Assembly (NCBI GenBank): GCA_023426275.1
Contig: JAFABC010000044.1
Span: 1 to 6,324, forward strand
Source: Pseudomonadota bacterium
Lineage (GTDB): Bacteria; Desulfobacterota; Desulfovibrionia; Desulfovibrionales; Desulfovibrionaceae
DNA: 6,324 bases
Direction of reading: 5' to 3'
Numbering within the stretch: the first letter of the stretch is position 1; each line of letters begins with the position of its first letter. The notes below the pieces were generated by a model. It made no database searches and was not told the origin of the DNA. It saw nothing but the letters and a program-made list of their open reading frames with translations. The translations under genes were made by a program, and so were the position numbers. Shown here piece after piece: positions 1 through 6,268 of the stretch.

Positions 1-34
1 GGTGACCCCCTCCCGGCCGCCGGAGGCATCTTTT
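1..34 (+). repeat. Intergenic repeat element, left copy (cut by window edge)
   Basis: Positions 7-32 match the reverse complement of 6269-6294 at 25 of 26 positions, including an uninterrupted 18-nt core (15-32, GGCCGCCGGAGGCATCTT). A third, more diverged relative lies at 1289-1341 in the same orientation as this copy. The half of the element that forms the hairpin in the right-hand copy would lie beyond the window edge. This copy sits about 140 nt upstream of corA; whether it follows a gene outside the window cannot be seen. Confidence 0.75.
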
Positions 35-130
35 CATATCCATTGCGCGCGCCAACGGCCCCTGCCATCAAAACGTCACAATTTGTCACGTGCCGCAATG
101 CCGGGTTACGGATAGAATCCGTCGTTACGC

Positions 131-144
131 CGCGCCATGGCGCG
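131..144. promoter_or_regulatory. 14-bp perfect palindrome in the corA leader
   Basis: CGCGCCATGGCGCG is its own reverse complement and lies 29 nt before the corA start codon. It could be an operator or a small structure in the leader transcript. The GC-rich background makes chance plausible. No convincing -35/-10 pair was found upstream: a TAGAAT hexamer at 113-118 has no suitably spaced -35. Confidence 0.25.
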
Positions 145-173
145 CGTTCATTTCACTGCTTGCGAGGCCCCTC

Positions 174-1241
174 ATGCTCAGGCACATGCGCCCCCAACAC
201 GTCAAGGCCAACCAGGAATTCGGCACGGTTTCCTACGTTGGTTCGGCCAAGACCTTTTCCCCCTACGTCAGCGTCATCGAATATGGCGACGGCACCTTTA
301 CGGAAACCCGTTTCGTACACGGCGAGACGCCGGTCATCCCGCCCGCGACCGACGATCGCGTCATCTGGGTGCGCGTGGTCGGCGTCCACGACATCGGGGT
401 CATCAAATCCGTAGGCGAGACCATCGACATGCCTTCCATGCTCATGGAGGACGTGGCCGACACCACCCAGCGGCCCAAGTACGAGGAATTCGGCGATTCC
501 ATGTTCATGGTGCTCAAGATCATCGACATGGACGCGGCGCAGGTGTCGCTGACGGCCGAGCAGGTCAGCATCGCCATGGACGGCTCGTCGGTGTTCACCT
601 TTCAGGAAAACGCCGGCAACATCTGGGACACCTACCTGGACCGCCTGCGCAAGGGCCGGCACCTGGGCAAGTCCGATCCCCATTACCTGATGCTCGCCCT
701 GCTCGACGTCATCGTAGACCGCTACATGATCACGCTCGGAAAATTGGGGGACAAGGCGGAAAAGCTGGAAGAGCTGCTCTTTGGCGAGCAGACCGAAAAG
801 ACGTTGTCGGAATTCTACAGTCTGAAGCGGGAAACGGCCTATCTGCGCAAGTACATCTGGCCGCTTCGCGAGGTGCTGCAAGCCCTGTCGCACAAGAAGC
901 ACTCGAAAAAAGTCAGCGACTACGCCAAATCCTACCTGCGCGAGATCGTGGACCACGTGAAGATGGTGGTGGAGACGGTGGACACCCTCAACCAGATCGC
1001 CACCAGCATGATCGACGTCTATTCATCCGTGGCGGACATGCGCATGAACATGGTCATGAAGGTGCTGACCGTCGTCGGCACCATCTTCATTCCGCTGACC
1101 TTCATCACGAGCCTTTACGGCATGAATTTTACGAACATGCCGGAACTGCAATGGCACTACGGCTACTACATCATCCTGGGGATCATGCTGGCCATTTCGC
1201 TTGGCATGCTGGCCTGGTTTCGCAAGAAGAAGTGGTTGTAA
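174..1241 (+). CDS. corA: CorA-family magnesium/divalent cation transporter
   Basis: A 355-aa inner-membrane channel for Mg2+ (family members also pass Co2+ or Ni2+), expected to work as a pentamer. A large cytoplasmic N-domain covers residues 1 to about 290 and contains the family block MEDVADTTQRPKYEEF (91-106). A long stalk helix runs from about residue 245 to 295. TM1 is about 294-314 and ends in the selectivity signature YGMNF (315-319), followed by MPEL (322-325) in the periplasmic loop. TM2 is about 331-349, with the basic tail KKKWL. Length and architecture match Thermotoga maritima CorA (about 351 aa). The start at 174 is chosen because GAGG (164-167) sits 6 nt upstream; the frame stays open to an ATG at 90 but that extension does not look like family sequence, and the ATG at 186 has poorer RBS spacing. 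The gene appears monocistronic, convergent with pyrD. Family assignment is firm; the physiological ion is inferred. Confidence 0.96.
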   Translation: MLRHMRPQHVKANQEFGTVSYVGSAKTFSPYVSVIEYGDGTFTETRFVHGETPVIPPATDDRVIWVRVVGVHDIGVIKSVGETIDMPSMLMEDVADTTQRPKYEEFGDSMFMVLKIIDMDAAQVSLTAEQVSIAMDGSSVFTFQENAGNIWDTYLDRLRKGRHLGKSDPHYLMLALLDVIVDRYMITLGKLGDKAEKLEELLFGEQTEKTLSEFYSLKRETAYLRKYIWPLREVLQALSHKKHSKKVSDYAKSYLREIVDHVKMVVETVDTLNQIATSMIDVYSSVADMRMNMVMKVLTVVGTIFIPLTFITSLYGMNFTNMPELQWHYGYYIILGIMLAISLGMLAWFRKKKWL

Positions 1242-1288
1242 GGCCCCGCTCCCCAAAGGCTGTTTCCATCACCGGAAAAATGTCGCGG

Positions 1289-1341
1289 CCCCTTTTCGGG
1301 AGCGTCCGGGAGGGGAGCCCCCCGAACGCCGGAAGCATTTT
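1289..1341 (+). repeat. Intergenic repeat element, middle (diverged) copy
   Basis: This stretch in the convergent corA/pyrD gap aligns end to end with the reverse complement of the element after motB. The segment 1290-1315 differs from the complement of 6300-6324 by one extra base and two substitutions. The segment 1328-1341 (GCCGGAAGCATTTT) matches the GCCGGAGGCATCTT core at 12 of 14. The central hairpin is shortened and imperfect here. Read in the direction of pyrD, it begins 17 nt after the pyrD stop, much like the right copy after motB (22 nt), so it may act in 3'-end formation of pyrD mRNA. No long T-tract follows directly. Confidence 0.7.
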
Positions 1342-1358
1342 GCCCCACCTGTCGGCGG

Positions 1359-2276
1359 TCACCGCCGCAGCGTTCCGCGATAGGCCTCCAGGCTTTCGAT
1401 GCCGAGCTCATCCATAAGTTCGGGCAGCCGGGCGGCGATGCGGAAGGCCATGTCCGGGCGCATGAAGTTGGCCGTGCCGATCTGCACGGCGTGGGCGCCG
1501 ACCAGCAGGAATTCCAGCACATCCTCGGCCGAGCTGATGCCGCCCACGGCGATGACCGGCGCGGAAACGGCCTGACAGACCTGCCAGACGCAGCGCAGGG
1601 CCACGGGCTTGATGGCCGGGCCGGACAGCCCGCCGATCCCGTTGGCCAAACGGGGCTTTCGCGTGCGGATGTCCACGGCCATGCCCGTCAGGGTGTTGAT
1701 GCAGGTGAGCGCGTCCGCGCCGCCAAGCACCGCCGCCCGGGCAATGGCCACGATGTCCGTGACGTTGGGCGAGAGCTTGACCCACACGGGCGTGTTGCCG
1801 GCCCGCTTTTTCACCGCCTCGGTCAGCCGGCCGGCCATGGCCGGGTCCTGGCCGAAGGCGATGCCGCCGGCCTTGACGTTGGGGCAGGAAATATTGACCT
1901 CAAGGGCGGCCACGCCCTCGGCCGCCGCCAGCACGCCGGCCAGTTCGGCGAACTCGTCGGCGTCGCAGGCGTAGAGATTGGCCACGATGGGCGTTTCGCC
2001 GTGGGGCAGGCGCGGCAGCTTGTCGCGCAAAAACGTCTCCACCCCGCAGTTTTGCAGGCCGATGGCGTTGAGCATGCCGCAGGGCGTCTCGGCGATGCGC
2101 GGCATGGGGTTGCCCAGGCGCGGCAGCAGGGACAGCCCCTTGACCACGATGCAGCCCAGATCGCGCAGATCGCCGTAGCGGGCGAACTCCAGGCCGTAGC
2201 CGAAGGTCCCGGAGGCGGTCATGACCGGATTTTTGAGCGAAAGGCCCGTCAGATTGACCGAAGTATCGGCGCTCAT
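1359..2276 (-). CDS. pyrD: Dihydroorotate dehydrogenase B, catalytic subunit
   Basis: A 305-aa cytosolic FMN enzyme that oxidises dihydroorotate to orotate, the fourth step of de novo pyrimidine synthesis. It is a TIM barrel of class 1B, which passes electrons through PyrK to NAD+. Visible residues: FMN-contacting K46 (VVKGLS); substrate loop MLNAIGLQN (68-76); N128 and catalytic-base C131 in NISCPNVKAGG (128-138), Cys rather than the Ser of class 2; K167 in VKLSPNVTD; NTLTG (194-198); the phosphate-binding GGIS (245-248) and QIGTA (265-269). Length is normal for the family. The start at 2276 is favoured by GGAGG at 2281-2285 and by the ATGA overlap with the upstream pyrK stop, indicating translational coupling. 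The frame is open further upstream but only inside pyrK. Confidence 0.97.
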   Translation of the reverse strand: MSADTSVNLTGLSLKNPVMTASGTFGYGLEFARYGDLRDLGCIVVKGLSLLPRLGNPMPRIAETPCGMLNAIGLQNCGVETFLRDKLPRLPHGETPIVANLYACDADEFAELAGVLAAAEGVAALEVNISCPNVKAGGIAFGQDPAMAGRLTEAVKKRAGNTPVWVKLSPNVTDIVAIARAAVLGGADALTCINTLTGMAVDIRTRKPRLANGIGGLSGPAIKPVALRCVWQVCQAVSAPVIAVGGISSAEDVLEFLLVGAHAVQIGTANFMRPDMAFRIAARLPELMDELGIESLEAYRGTLRR

Positions 2277-3070
2277 GCGTCCTCCGCCAGGGCCAGTTCC
2301 TCGACCCAGAACACCGGCCCCTCGGTGCAGGTCTGCACATAGGCCCCAAGGGCGTTTTTCTCCACGCAGCCCAGGCACCCGCCCACGCCGCAGGCCATGC
2401 GGTTTTCCAGGGAAACCTGCGCCCGGGCGCCGTATTTGCGGGCCAGCCGGGCGACCGTGACCAGAAACGGCCTCGGGCCGCAGGCCAGAATCAGCCCGTC
2501 GGCATGATCGGCCACGGCAGTGTCGAGCAGGTCGATAAAGCGCGGCAGATCCTCGGGCATCCGCTCATGAAAGGCCTGGGCGTAGCGCAACCCCGTGGCC
2601 GTCTCCGTGAAGGGATAGCAGGAAAGGGGCTGCCGATGCCCGAACACGAGGGACAGGTTGTCCCGCCGGGGATGGGTGGCCGCGTATTCCACAAAGGGCG
2701 CGAGCCCCACGCCGCCGGCCAGCATGACGGTCGGCAGCTCCGGTTCCAGGGCGAACCCCTGGCCGAGCGGTCCCCAGACCGTGACGGTCTCGCCCGGGGC
2801 GAGCCCGCACAGGATGTCGGTGCCCCGGCCGCAGGCCTGGACAAAAAGCAACAGTTTTTCCGGTGTGATCCGGCAAATGGAAAACGGACGCGGCCAGACG
2901 GGGTTCTGGCCGAACCGGGCCGGACGAACCATGACGAACTGGCCGGCCACGGCCGGTTCCAGTCCGGGATTTTCCAACTCCAACATATAACAGCCGTACG
3001 TCGCTCCCTCGGGCCCGACCGGGGCCACGGACAGGAGGGAAACATCGCGGCAGGCGCCTCTAGTGCCCAA
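2273..3070 (-). CDS. pyrK: Dihydroorotate dehydrogenase B, electron transfer subunit
   Basis: A 265-aa FAD and [2Fe-2S] subunit that takes electrons from PyrD's FMN and reduces NAD+. In order: a ferredoxin-reductase-type FAD barrel with RPFSI (61-65), GRGT (81-84) and GPLGQGF (100-106); a nucleotide-binding domain with LAGGVGLAPF (117-126) and ACGPRPF (196-202); and a cluster-binding tail with C227, C232, C235 and C248 spaced CX4CX2CX12C, the PyrK pattern. The start is a TTG codon at 3070. It is chosen because GAGG (3078-3081 on the plus strand, read in reverse) lies 6 nt upstream and because the next in-frame ATG (residue 29) would cut into the first conserved beta strand. It is first gene of the pyrK-pyrD operon. 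Other pyrimidine genes are not in the window. Confidence 0.96.
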   Translation of the reverse strand: MGTRGACRDVSLLSVAPVGPEGATYGCYMLELENPGLEPAVAGQFVMVRPARFGQNPVWPRPFSICRITPEKLLLFVQACGRGTDILCGLAPGETVTVWGPLGQGFALEPELPTVMLAGGVGLAPFVEYAATHPRRDNLSLVFGHRQPLSCYPFTETATGLRYAQAFHERMPEDLPRFIDLLDTAVADHADGLILACGPRPFLVTVARLARKYGARAQVSLENRMACGVGGCLGCVEKNALGAYVQTCTEGPVFWVEELALAEDA

Positions 3071-3094
3071 GCGTCACCTCGCAAAACAGGGATG

Positions 3095-3125
3095 CGGCCT
3101 TGTAGCGCCTTTGCACGGCCTTGTA
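3095..3125. repeat. 21-bp-period direct repeat over the pyrK promoter
   Basis: CGGCCTTGTA occurs at 3095-3104 and again at 3116-3125, a period of 21 bp or two helical turns. The copies overlap the candidate -10 and -35 respectively. A regulator binding the same DNA face twice would fit; partial similarity between promoter hexamers and local GC richness could also produce it. Confidence 0.4.
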
Positions 3126-3127
3126 AA
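3099..3127 (-). promoter_or_regulatory. Candidate sigma-70 promoter for pyrK-pyrD
   Basis: On the minus strand TTTACA (3127-3122; 5 of 6 to TTGACA) and TACAAG (3104-3099; 4 of 6 to TATAAT) are separated by exactly 17 nt. Transcription would start near 3092, giving a leader of roughly 20 nt that contains the pyrK ribosome binding site. No attenuator or UMP-type leader structure fits in such a short leader. The call rests on motif match alone. Confidence 0.45.
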
Positions 3128-3255
3128 ACCGCGCACCGGGCCGGGTTTTCCAGGGATGCGCCGCAGGGTCCTTGAATTCGGCCGGCCTTCTCCTTAGGGT
3201 GAGGCGTCCGCAAAACCGCGCCCGGTTCGGGCGTGAGCGCCACACGGGGAACCGC

Positions 3256-4461
3256 ATGCACCGAGACCTCGACCTCGACGACGACGAGCGCGACTCCATC
3301 GTCAGGACCTTTCACAAAGGGGCCACGCTGTTTCGGGAAGGCCAGCCGAGCGAGGCGGCCTACATCATCAAGAAAGGCCGCGTGGCCATCTTCCGGGTGG
3401 TCAACAACAAGCGGGTCGGCCTCGGCGAGCGCGGCCCCGGCGAGATGGTGGGCGAAATGGGCGTCATCGCGGCCGAGCCCCGGGGCAGTTCGGCCGAGGC
3501 CCTGGAATACACCGAGGCGCTGGTGTGCGACCAGACGCTGTTGCGCACCATGCTGCTCAAAAGCCCCCGCCCGGTGCAGCTGCTCACCGGCTATCTGGTC
3601 GAGCGGGCCCGGACCCTGTCCGGGCAGGTCACGGACCGCCCGTCGGGCAACGTGTTCTGGTCGGTGTGCCGGGTGACGGCCCTGTGCTGGCAGGCGGCCG
3701 GGCGCGACGGCCTGCAGGAGCTCAGCTACGCCGAAGTCAGCCGCACCCTCAAGGACATCCTGCTGCTCAGCCAGCTTGAGATCGACGCCGTGTTCGAGCG
3801 GCTGGCCCGGCTGCGGCTGGTGACGGTGACCGACGTCAAGGGCAGCCATCCCCGGACCGATCCCCTGCTCGGCACGCCCAGGCCGGGCACGAGCTTTGTC
3901 CGCGACCGCAGCCTGCGCCTGCCCGACGCCGACAACTTCCTGACCGTGGCCAGAAACGTGGCCCGGGAATACCGCGACCGCCAGGATTTCGGCGTGGACC
4001 TGGAATTTTTCGACCTGGGCGATTTCTCCCGGGAGGCCGGCACCTCGCCGGACATGCTGTACAAGAAAATCGGCTACCGGGAGATTCCCGAGGAACTGTT
4101 TTTCTTCCACACGGCCCGCGCGCGGGACTTCATCGAGCGCATGGGGCGCGACTTTTTCCAGCAGACCCGCCGCCCCCGCCTGTCCGCCGCCGACCTCGAA
4201 TGCCTCGACGACATCGTGGGCGTGGACGACGCCACCCTGCAGGACGTCTTTTCCGGCCTGGGCTTTCACAAAGTGGCCGTGGCCGTGGCCGTGGCCGGCG
4301 AGGCGGCCCGGGAAAAAATCTTCCACAACCTGTCCAGGAAAATCACCGCCGTGGTCGTCGAGGAGGCAACCTCCCTGGGCGAACCGGACGCGGACGAGGC
4401 CGCCGACGTGGAAATCGAGCTGCTTGACCGCATCAAGGCCATCAAGGGGCTGGCTTCGTGA
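3256..4461 (+). CDS. Cyclic-nucleotide-binding domain fused to FliG C-terminal-like domain
   Basis: A 401-aa soluble protein with no signal peptide or membrane segment. Residues about 16-118 form a CRP-type cyclic-nucleotide-binding barrel; the binding cassette GEMGVIAAEPRGSSA (66-80) keeps the ligand-contacting Glu (E67) and Arg (R76). Residues about 130-195 resemble a degenerate winged helix (LSYAEVSRTLKDIL, then FERLARLRLV). Residues about 225-305 are helical and unassigned. Residues about 317-395 match the FliG C-terminal domain, the rotor surface touched by MotA: IVGVDDATLQDV, REKIFHNLS (352-360), then EE (369-370) and G375 align without gaps to E. coli FliG. Canonical N and middle FliG domains are absent, so this is not the structural rotor protein. 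The stop overlaps the motA start (GTGA), implying coupled expression with the stator. The start at 3256 has GGGGA 5 nt upstream; a TTG at 3172 in frame is less likely. The exact function is unknown; a nucleotide-responsive modulator of the stator or motor is inferred. Confidence 0.85.
   Translation: MHRDLDLDDDERDSIVRTFHKGATLFREGQPSEAAYIIKKGRVAIFRVVNNKRVGLGERGPGEMVGEMGVIAAEPRGSSAEALEYTEALVCDQTLLRTMLLKSPRPVQLLTGYLVERARTLSGQVTDRPSGNVFWSVCRVTALCWQAAGRDGLQELSYAEVSRTLKDILLLSQLEIDAVFERLARLRLVTVTDVKGSHPRTDPLLGTPRPGTSFVRDRSLRLPDADNFLTVARNVAREYRDRQDFGVDLEFFDLGDFSREAGTSPDMLYKKIGYREIPEELFFFHTARARDFIERMGRDFFQQTRRPRLSAADLECLDDIVGVDDATLQDVFSGLGFHKVAVAVAVAGEAAREKIFHNLSRKITAVVVEEATSLGEPDADEAADVEIELLDRIKAIKGLAS
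4273..4296 (+). repeat. Four tandem GTGGCC hexamers inside the FliG-like domain
   Basis: Four exact copies of GTGGCC encode VAVAVAVA at residues 340-347 of the preceding gene. The repeat unit is a multiple of three, so slippage would add or remove Val-Ala pairs without breaking the frame. It falls on the helix equivalent to the one carrying K264 in E. coli FliG. Confidence 0.85.
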
Positions 4462-5249
4462 ATATCGCCACCGTCATCGGCATCGTTTTCGGCATCGCCA
4501 TCCTGGGCTTCGCCACCTTCCTGTCCACGGACAGCGCCGGGGTGTTCATCAACATCCCGGGGTTGGCCATCGTGCTCGGCGGCACGCTGGCGTCGACCTT
4601 CATCTGCTTTCCGCTCAAGGAAGTCATGCGGGTGTTCAACACCTTCCTCATCGCGCTCAAGCGCGAGGAGCTGCCCACCGACAATTATATCGAAGAGATT
4701 GTCTCCATCGCCCGGCAGGCCTCGACCCGGGGCAGAATCCACCTGGAAACGGCCCTGCCCGGCATTGAAAACGAATTCATGCAAAGCGCCATCCAGATGC
4801 TCGTGGACGGATATTCCCGCGAGGAAATCCAGGAAATCCTCGACACCCGCATCGAGCAGACCTACCAGCAGGAACTGTCCTCGGCCGGCATCTACCGCAC
4901 CATGGCCAAGCTGTCCCCGGCCTACGGCATCATCGGCACGCTGATCGGCCTGATCGGCATGATGCAGTCCATGAGCGTGGGACTCGGCAACCTGGGCGCC
5001 CACATGGCCGTGGCCCTGACCACCACGCTCTACGGCATCCTGCTGGCCAACCTGATTTTCCTGCCCATCGCCGTGAAGGTGGAAAAACGCATCGAGGAAC
5101 GGGTGATCCTCATGTGCGTCATCCGCGACGGCACGCTGTTAATCAAGGACAAGACCCCGGCCGCCATCGTGCTCGACAAGCTCAAGGCCTACCTGCCACC
5201 CCGGCGCTGGGCCTCCATCGAACGCCGGGAAGACGCGGACGCGGACTGA
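4458..5249 (+). CDS. motA: Flagellar stator protein MotA (PomA-like)
   Basis: A 263-aa inner-membrane protein, expected to form the pentameric ring around a MotB dimer that converts ion flow into flagellar torque. TM1 is about 4-22, TM2 about 33-52, TM3 about 153-172 and TM4 about 184-206, with the large cytoplasmic loop between TM2 and TM3. The conserved prolines are P154 (E. coli P173) in KLSPAYGIIGT and P203 (P222) in IFLPIA; the TM4 signature is ALTTTLYG. P154, G157 and T161 match the P/G/T spacing of the Vibrio sodium stator PomA. In the torque loop E97 matches E. coli E98, but the Arg equivalent to R90 is replaced by Ser89, with R91 and R93 nearby. The start is GTG at 4458, overlapping the upstream stop, with AAGGGG 8 nt before it. 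Family assignment is firm; the coupling ion is unproven. Confidence 0.96.
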   Translation: MNIATVIGIVFGIAILGFATFLSTDSAGVFINIPGLAIVLGGTLASTFICFPLKEVMRVFNTFLIALKREELPTDNYIEEIVSIARQASTRGRIHLETALPGIENEFMQSAIQMLVDGYSREEIQEILDTRIEQTYQQELSSAGIYRTMAKLSPAYGIIGTLIGLIGMMQSMSVGLGNLGAHMAVALTTTLYGILLANLIFLPIAVKVEKRIEERVILMCVIRDGTLLIKDKTPAAIVLDKLKAYLPPRRWASIERREDADAD

Positions 5250-5250
5250 C

Positions 5251-6246
5251 ATGGTCGCCTTCCGGAAAAAAAACAACGGCTCCTCGCTGCGCCTGTCCGA
5301 CCTGCGCAAGCAACGCCAGGACGACGAGGACCTCTGGCCCACCTCCCTGGCCGACATGATGACGTTGCTGCTGTGCTTTTTCCTGCTCATCGTGGCCGTG
5401 TCCCACGTGGACCTCAACCGCTACGAACGGGTGGTCGATTCCATGCAAAAGGCCATGGTCACGGACAAGCCCGCGCCACGGCCCAAAACGTCCCCCCCGC
5501 GTCCCGTGGAACACAGGACCGCGCCGGCCAAAACGCAGCCGGCCTCCAAACCCGAGGTCCCCTCGGTGCGCTCCAGGGTCAGCCACACCACCCTGACCGG
5601 CATCCCGACCCCGCCCCTCACGCCGCCGGCCACGCCGGCCCAAACGCCCGGGGAAACCCCGGCCACGCCCCAACCGGCCAAGCCGCTTCCCGATACGCCG
5701 GCCAAGGCACAGGCCCCGGCCGCGCAACCGCAACCCAAGGCGACGCCGCCCGCGCAAGCCCCCGAAAACGAGCGCACCGGTCCGACGCGCAAAAGCCTGG
5801 AAGCCCTCCGCAAGGAGCTTATGGCCAAGCTCGATATCAAATCGGATGCGGTGGAAATCGTGCCCCGGGACAACAGCGTGGAACTCAACCTGCGCGGCGC
5901 GGCCTTCTTCGATCTGGCCAGCGCCGAGATCAAGCCCGGCGGCCTGCCGCTGCTGCGCGACATCGCCTCCACCCTGGCCGGCACGCCCTACAAGGTGACC
6001 GTGGAAGGCCACACCGACAACCTGCCCATCGAATCCTGGCTCTACCCGTCCAACTGGGAGCTGTCCTCGGCCCGGGCCAGCCGGGTGGCGCGTTTTCTCA
6101 TCGACAACGGCGTGCCCCGCGACCACATGCGCGTGGAAGGACTGGCCGACACCCGGCCCGTGGCCCCCAACGACGACGCCGAAGGGCACCCCATCCCGGA
6201 AAACCAAGCCAAGAACCGCCGCGTGGTCATCCTGGTCAGCCCCTGA
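5251..6246 (+). CDS. motB: Flagellar stator protein MotB (PomB-like)
   Basis: A 331-aa partner of MotA that anchors the stator to peptidoglycan. A short basic cytoplasmic tail (1-30) leads to one TM helix (about 33-51) with LADMMTLLLCFF. D35 is the ion-binding Asp (E. coli D32, PomB D24). An amphipathic plug-like segment follows (about 53-70). Residues about 73-178 are a Pro/Ala/Thr-rich linker of low complexity. The OmpA-like peptidoglycan-binding domain spans about 200-331, with VEGHTDNLPI (251-260), LSSARASRVARFLI (271-284) and NRRV (322-325). The gene starts 1 nt after the motA stop and lacks a strong Shine-Dalgarno sequence, so translation probably depends on coupling to motA. It is last in the three-gene operon; the hairpin element follows 22 nt after the stop. 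Confidence 0.96.
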   Translation: MVAFRKKNNGSSLRLSDLRKQRQDDEDLWPTSLADMMTLLLCFFLLIVAVSHVDLNRYERVVDSMQKAMVTDKPAPRPKTSPPRPVEHRTAPAKTQPASKPEVPSVRSRVSHTTLTGIPTPPLTPPATPAQTPGETPATPQPAKPLPDTPAKAQAPAAQPQPKATPPAQAPENERTGPTRKSLEALRKELMAKLDIKSDAVEIVPRDNSVELNLRGAAFFDLASAEIKPGGLPLLRDIASTLAGTPYKVTVEGHTDNLPIESWLYPSNWELSSARASRVARFLIDNGVPRDHMRVEGLADTRPVAPNDDAEGHPIPENQAKNRRVVILVSP

Positions 6247-6268
6247 CGAGGATGACGGCGAAGAAGGG

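Noticed and set aside
75..92. CRP/HcpR-type operator upstream of corA
   Set aside because: The GTCAC units are direct repeats rather than the inverted TGTGA/TCACA arrangement.
83..118. TTGTCA / TAGAAT promoter for corA
   Set aside because: The hexamers are 24 nt apart, too far for a sigma-70 promoter.
90..173. Extended corA start at ATG 90
   Set aside because: No ribosome binding site fits, and the extension does not resemble CorA N-termini; GAGG six bases before 174 decides the start.
1491..2342. 283-codon plus-strand frame over pyrD
   Set aside because: Fully antisense to a well-supported pyrD; no recognisable domain.
3172..3200. TTGAAT / TAGGGT promoter for the motor operon
   Set aside because: Spacing is 17 nt but the -10 matches only 3 of 6. 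No sigma-54 (TGGCAC-N5-TTGCA) or sigma-28 motif was seen either, so the operon's promoter remains unassigned.
3172..3255. Upstream TTG start for the sensor/FliG-like gene
   Set aside because: The extra 28 residues are Arg-rich and unlike a domain start, and the spacing to AGGG is too short; ATG at 3256 has the better RBS.
2491..4326. 611-codon open frame on the minus strand
   Set aside because: It lies antisense to the sensor/FliG-like gene and out of frame over pyrK; its product is low-complexity and matches no family. Long antisense frames are expected at this GC content.
3256..4461. Structural flagellar rotor protein FliG
   Set aside because: Only the C-terminal domain resembles FliG; the N-terminal part is a nucleotide-binding domain, so the true fliG must be elsewhere.
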